Positions 29,743 to 32,303 of a stretch of 32,303 bases of DNA are shown here, one piece after another. Below the pieces are notes generated by a model. The model worked only from the letters and a program-made list of their open reading frames with translations, ran no database searches and was not told where the DNA came from. Both the position numbers and the translations under genes were made by a program. Positions within the stretch are counted from its first letter, which is position 1. The number at the start of each line of letters is the position of its first letter. Source of the DNA: Phycisphaerae bacterium (GTDB lineage: Bacteria > Planctomycetota > Phycisphaerae > UBA1845 > Fen-1342); the NCBI GenBank assembly GCA_030612705.1, contig JAUWNI010000036.1, positions 1-32,303 on the forward strand, in the 5' to 3' direction.

Positions 29743-29947
29743 TTTTCCGGCTTACACAGCGCCCGCCAAAACTGTCATACACTCCGCACACGGGTTTTCC
29801 GGCGAAGACACTTGATCCGTTAATCCGGTTTGGTTAACGTCGCGGGGTTGGTTGTTGCAGATCTTATCGTAACATGTGCGGTCTTAACCGCTGTCGGGGA
29901 ACATCAGTTTCCCTTGATTCGCCACCCGAAATCGGCCGCAAGCAAAG

Positions 29948-31204
29948 ATGTCCAAGAAACGCGCTTATCAGCCACAAGCCCGTCTGCACTGGATACATTC
30001 CACCAGGTTGCACGTCGTGCTCTACAGCATGCTCCTGATCGCGACCCCTTTCCTGTTGTTGCGGGATTTCCTGCAATCGGCCATCGGACACCTGTCCGTA
30101 TACACAGTCGAGCTGGGCGGCATACCGCTCGTGGTCGTGCCCATAGTTGCCTTGATCGTGGCGATTGCACTGCTGGTCGGTTTTCGGACCTATATCACCA
30201 AGCTGCGCATCCTGGCCGGACTGGTCGCCTTTCTGATGATCGCCCTGGCCCAGCAGGTCACCGACTATTACATGCACCACAACTTCTACGATCTCCAGCA
30301 TAACTGGCATTATGTCGCCTATGCCATCTTCGCTTTCATGATGTACCGCGACCTGGGGCCGCGCGGCGTATCACTGGCCACGATCATGCTGATCACCTAC
30401 TTCGCCGCCCTGCTCTTCTCCACCATCGACGAGGCCTTTCAGAAGAATATGAGCAGCCGCGTTTTCGACGTCAGCGACATTGCCAAGGACGTCTGGGGGA
30501 CTTTGATCGGAATGACGCTCCTCTACCTGGGCGGAACCCGCGCCGGCTCACTGCTGACCAATTGGAAACCCCTCCGCCACCGCGGGCTGCGCGGCTATGT
30601 CACACATCCACCCAGCGCCTATGTATTGATGATCGTCCTGGCCTTCCTGCTACTTTGCTCCAGCTCTCTGCTCAGCGATTTCCGTCACTGGAAGCTCAAC
30701 ATTATCCTGCCCGCCGGCGGCTTCGTTGTCTTCTTCCTGCTGTTCCACGTCAGCCAATATAAATGGGGTAAATACAGCCTTTTGACAATCCTCGTGGCCG
30801 GCATACTCATCCAGTCATACTTTCTCGCCAAACACCGCGACGACTACATCGTTCACAACCAGTACGGCCTCACCGTATACAAAGGTATTCCCATCGTCTT
30901 CTTCGACGTGATGATCTTCCCCGACGGAACGTTCCGGCTGGTGGACAAGAAACACTATTTCAACTCACGCGATCAGGCTTTCTTCCTGAAGATTCACCCG
31001 GACATTATCGTCATCGGCAGCGGCTCGGAAGGCTTCGGCGGCCGAGGCTTCGACAAGGAGAGCGTCAATCAATTCATTTACAATCCCTACACTCATCGGG
31101 GTACCCAGGTAATAATTCTGAAAACCCCCGAAGCCTGCCGGCTTTTCAATAGACTAAAACGCGAGCACAAGAATGTTCTCTTTATACTTCACAACACCTG
31201 CTGA
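29948..31204 (+). CDS. VanZ-like membrane protein fused to Mth938-like domain
   Basis: The 418 residues have about eight or nine membrane segments (roughly 22-38, 60-78, 86-103, 120-133, 141-158, 180-196, 223-240, 251-268, 276-293). The VanZ-like signature lies in the first half: HNWHYVAYAIFAF (118-130), DEAFQ (161-165), R171 and DVSDIAKDVWGTLIG. The C-terminal 105 residues (about 315-418) look like an Mth938/DUF498 domain: FDVMIFPDG, DIIVIGSGSEG (352-362), VIILKTPEACRLFNRL and terminal ILHNTC. VanZ relates to glycopeptide resistance in enterococci, and Mth938-like proteins include NDUFAF3; neither assigns a biochemical role here. No strong ribosome binding site is visible. The TPR gene overlaps the 3' end. 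Confidence 0.85.
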   Translation: MSKKRAYQPQARLHWIHSTRLHVVLYSMLLIATPFLLLRDFLQSAIGHLSVYTVELGGIPLVVVPIVALIVAIALLVGFRTYITKLRILAGLVAFLMIALAQQVTDYYMHHNFYDLQHNWHYVAYAIFAFMMYRDLGPRGVSLATIMLITYFAALLFSTIDEAFQKNMSSRVFDVSDIAKDVWGTLIGMTLLYLGGTRAGSLLTNWKPLRHRGLRGYVTHPPSAYVLMIVLAFLLLCSSSLLSDFRHWKLNIILPAGGFVVFFLLFHVSQYKWGKYSLLTILVAGILIQSYFLAKHRDDYIVHNQYGLTVYKGIPIVFFDVMIFPDGTFRLVDKKHYFNSRDQAFFLKIHPDIIVIGSGSEGFGGRGFDKESVNQFIYNPYTHRGTQVIILKTPEACRLFNRLKREHKNVLFILHNTC

Positions 31205-32120
31205 TCGTCGGCTAAAACGCCAACGACGACAACCGGACGTAATCCCGTCCCGGACTCAGGTAATCCTTACCTGTGGCCTTGTACTGGTATGGCTGCTGTT
31301 AATGTCTTTCGGCATCGTCTCCTCCCTGGATCCCAAGTGGTTACAGGAATTATCCCACCCGGGAAAGAAGACCGAAGCCCTGGATTACAAGCACTTCGGC
31401 GACGATATGCTGCGCCAAGGCAAATATTCGCTCGCCGTCACAAACTATCTACGCTCGCTCGAGATAATGCCCGACCAAGTCCCCGTGCTGGCAAACCTGG
31501 CGGTCGCCCATAGAGAGTTGGGCGACTACGCCGGCGGCGCTCGGATCCTCACGGACGCGCTCCAAAAGGAAAACAGTCCCAGTCTCAAGGCAGTCATCAG
31601 CTACAACCTCGGCGAACTGCGTGAGAAGCAAGGCGAACTCGATCAGGCGATACACCACTACCGGGAGGCACTACACTGCAATGTCGAGCAGGATCGCATC
31701 TACCACAAGCTGGCAATGCTCCACATCAAGGCGGGACAGTTCCGGGAAGCGCGGACGGCTTTTGAAATGGCATTGACGAAACGACTGGATCCCAGCCTGG
31801 AATACCAGCAGATGCTACAACACGCCGTCGATCTCTATCAGGATGAACCGACACACTTGTCGATTATCGAAGAGCAACTGGCCCGCGGCGTCTGCGAGGA
31901 AGACCTCGCACACTATGACCTGGGAATCATTCGCAGCATCCAGCAGCACGATCCGACTATCGCCTCAATCCACGATTACCTGGGTCTGATCTGTGCCAAA
32001 CTGCGAGACATCAACGCAGCCGTTGACCACTTTGAGAAGTCGTTGCAAATCTACCCCGACAATCCAAGTGCAAAACAAAGGCTGCACGAGTTGCGCCAAT
32101 TACAAAACAAGCAGCCTTAG
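31173..32120 (+). CDS. Membrane-anchored TPR protein
   Basis: This 315-residue protein has a basic N-terminal tail (RRLKRQRRQ), one membrane segment (about 29-49, VILTCGLVLVWLLLMSFGIV) and then tetratricopeptide repeats. The clearest repeats lie at about 68-101, 102-135, 138-171, 172-205 and 264-297, the last being YLGLICAKLRDINAAVDHFE. By topology the repeats probably face the periplasm. Its ATG lies 32 bases inside the VanZ-fusion gene, so the two are translationally coupled and probably functionally linked. The stop codon TAG (32118-32120) is formed by the TTAG terminus of a type I repeat. TPR proteins are scaffolds and no specific partner can be named beyond the neighbour. Confidence 0.85.
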   Translation: MFSLYFTTPADRRLKRQRRQPDVIPSRTQVILTCGLVLVWLLLMSFGIVSSLDPKWLQELSHPGKKTEALDYKHFGDDMLRQGKYSLAVTNYLRSLEIMPDQVPVLANLAVAHRELGDYAGGARILTDALQKENSPSLKAVISYNLGELREKQGELDQAIHHYREALHCNVEQDRIYHKLAMLHIKAGQFREARTAFEMALTKRLDPSLEYQQMLQHAVDLYQDEPTHLSIIEEQLARGVCEEDLAHYDLGIIRSIQQHDPTIASIHDYLGLICAKLRDINAAVDHFEKSLQIYPDNPSAKQRLHELRQLQNKQP

Positions 32121-32170
32121 CAGACCGCCGCAAATAATCATGTAGCGTCGGGTCTCCGTGCCCGACGCAG
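32117..32170. repeat. Type I TIR element, copy 5 (left half)
   Basis: TTAGCAGACCGCCGCAAATA (32117-32136) is a degenerate left terminal repeat, followed by ATCATGTAGCG and the stem GCGTCGGG/CCCGACGC (32145-32168). No matching right end occurs before the window edge. Confidence 0.7.
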
Positions 32171-32297
32171 GGCCAGCGCGCATAAATAGGTACTCTGGGT
32201 AATATAGGTAATCTAGCATTCGCCGCCGTTTTCGGTTATATCTTGCTCAACCTTGACGGATGGAACCGCAAGGAATGACAGAAGGAGGATAGAACCG

Positions 32298-32303
32298 ATG
32301 GCC
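32298..32303 (+). CDS. Start of a further gene, cut by the window edge
   Basis: ATGGCC at the very end follows a strong ribosome binding site, AAGGAGGA (32282-32289), with an eight-base gap. Only Met-Ala is visible, so nothing can be said about the product. The 127 bases before it hold no other gene. Confidence 0.6.

Larger units (their letters stand above)
29490..29947. other. 458-bp divergent intergenic region
   Basis: It separates the minus-strand unit from the plus-strand VanZ-like gene. It contains a perfect minus-strand TATAAT (29535-29540), a truncated type I repeat (29625-29742) and about 200 bp of unique sequence before the ATG at 29948. I found no convincing plus-strand promoter in that last part. 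Confidence 0.65.

Overview
The window is GC-rich chromosomal DNA, most likely from a member of the Planctomycetota and probably close to class Phycisphaerae. Three things point there. A C-terminal dockerin-like tail with LSDLAQLLGxYG repeats occurs on a secreted glycosidase. A CxxCGYDLRG...CPECG zinc ribbon ends a membrane protein. Many palindromic intergenic repeats separate a Gsp-type pseudopilus operon. The lineage is inferred from protein style; no rRNA or tRNA gene was seen. Bases 1-100 are almost pure G/C and look like a contig-end artefact.

Layout. (1) 215-16759, + strand: a secretion/pilus operon in canonical type II secretion order, gspE-gspF-three GspG-like pseudopilins-gspH-gspI-gspJ-gspK, closed by a strong intrinsic terminator at 16974-17011. 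The outer-membrane secretin, GspC/L/M and prepilin peptidase are not in the window. GspK is very large (about 1409 residues). (2) 17136-20802, + strand: tsaB (tRNA t6A synthesis, with an unusual repeat insertion), a fused formiminotransferase-cyclodeaminase, and a YcxB-like membrane protein with a zinc ribbon. (3) 20984-29489, - strand: a secreted GH13 glycosidase with a dockerin tail, pilT, a secreted propeller-like protein, a coiled-coil protein and a 701-residue Cys-containing protein with a kinase-like C-terminal region. The last three form a probable transcription unit of unknown function. (4) 29948-32120, + strand: a VanZ-like membrane protein fused to an Mth938-like domain, overlapped by a membrane-anchored TPR protein. 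A further gene starts at the right edge (ATG 32298).

The secretion genes would work together as follows: GspE powers GspF, which assembles the GspG-like major pseudopilin, with GspH/I/J/K as tip proteins. PilT, elsewhere in the window, could provide retraction.

The least explained signal is non-coding. At least four kinds of short element with terminal inverted repeats, and 7-bp and 8-bp tandem arrays, lie flush against gene ends. Repeat DNA also appears to have entered the cleavable leader peptides of the minor pseudopilins: gspI keeps its Shine-Dalgarno and GTG start but reads through about 136 bp of repeat before the pilin segment, and gspJ carries a perfect palindrome in its leader. All three minor pseudopilins have Ala rather than Gly before the cleavage site.
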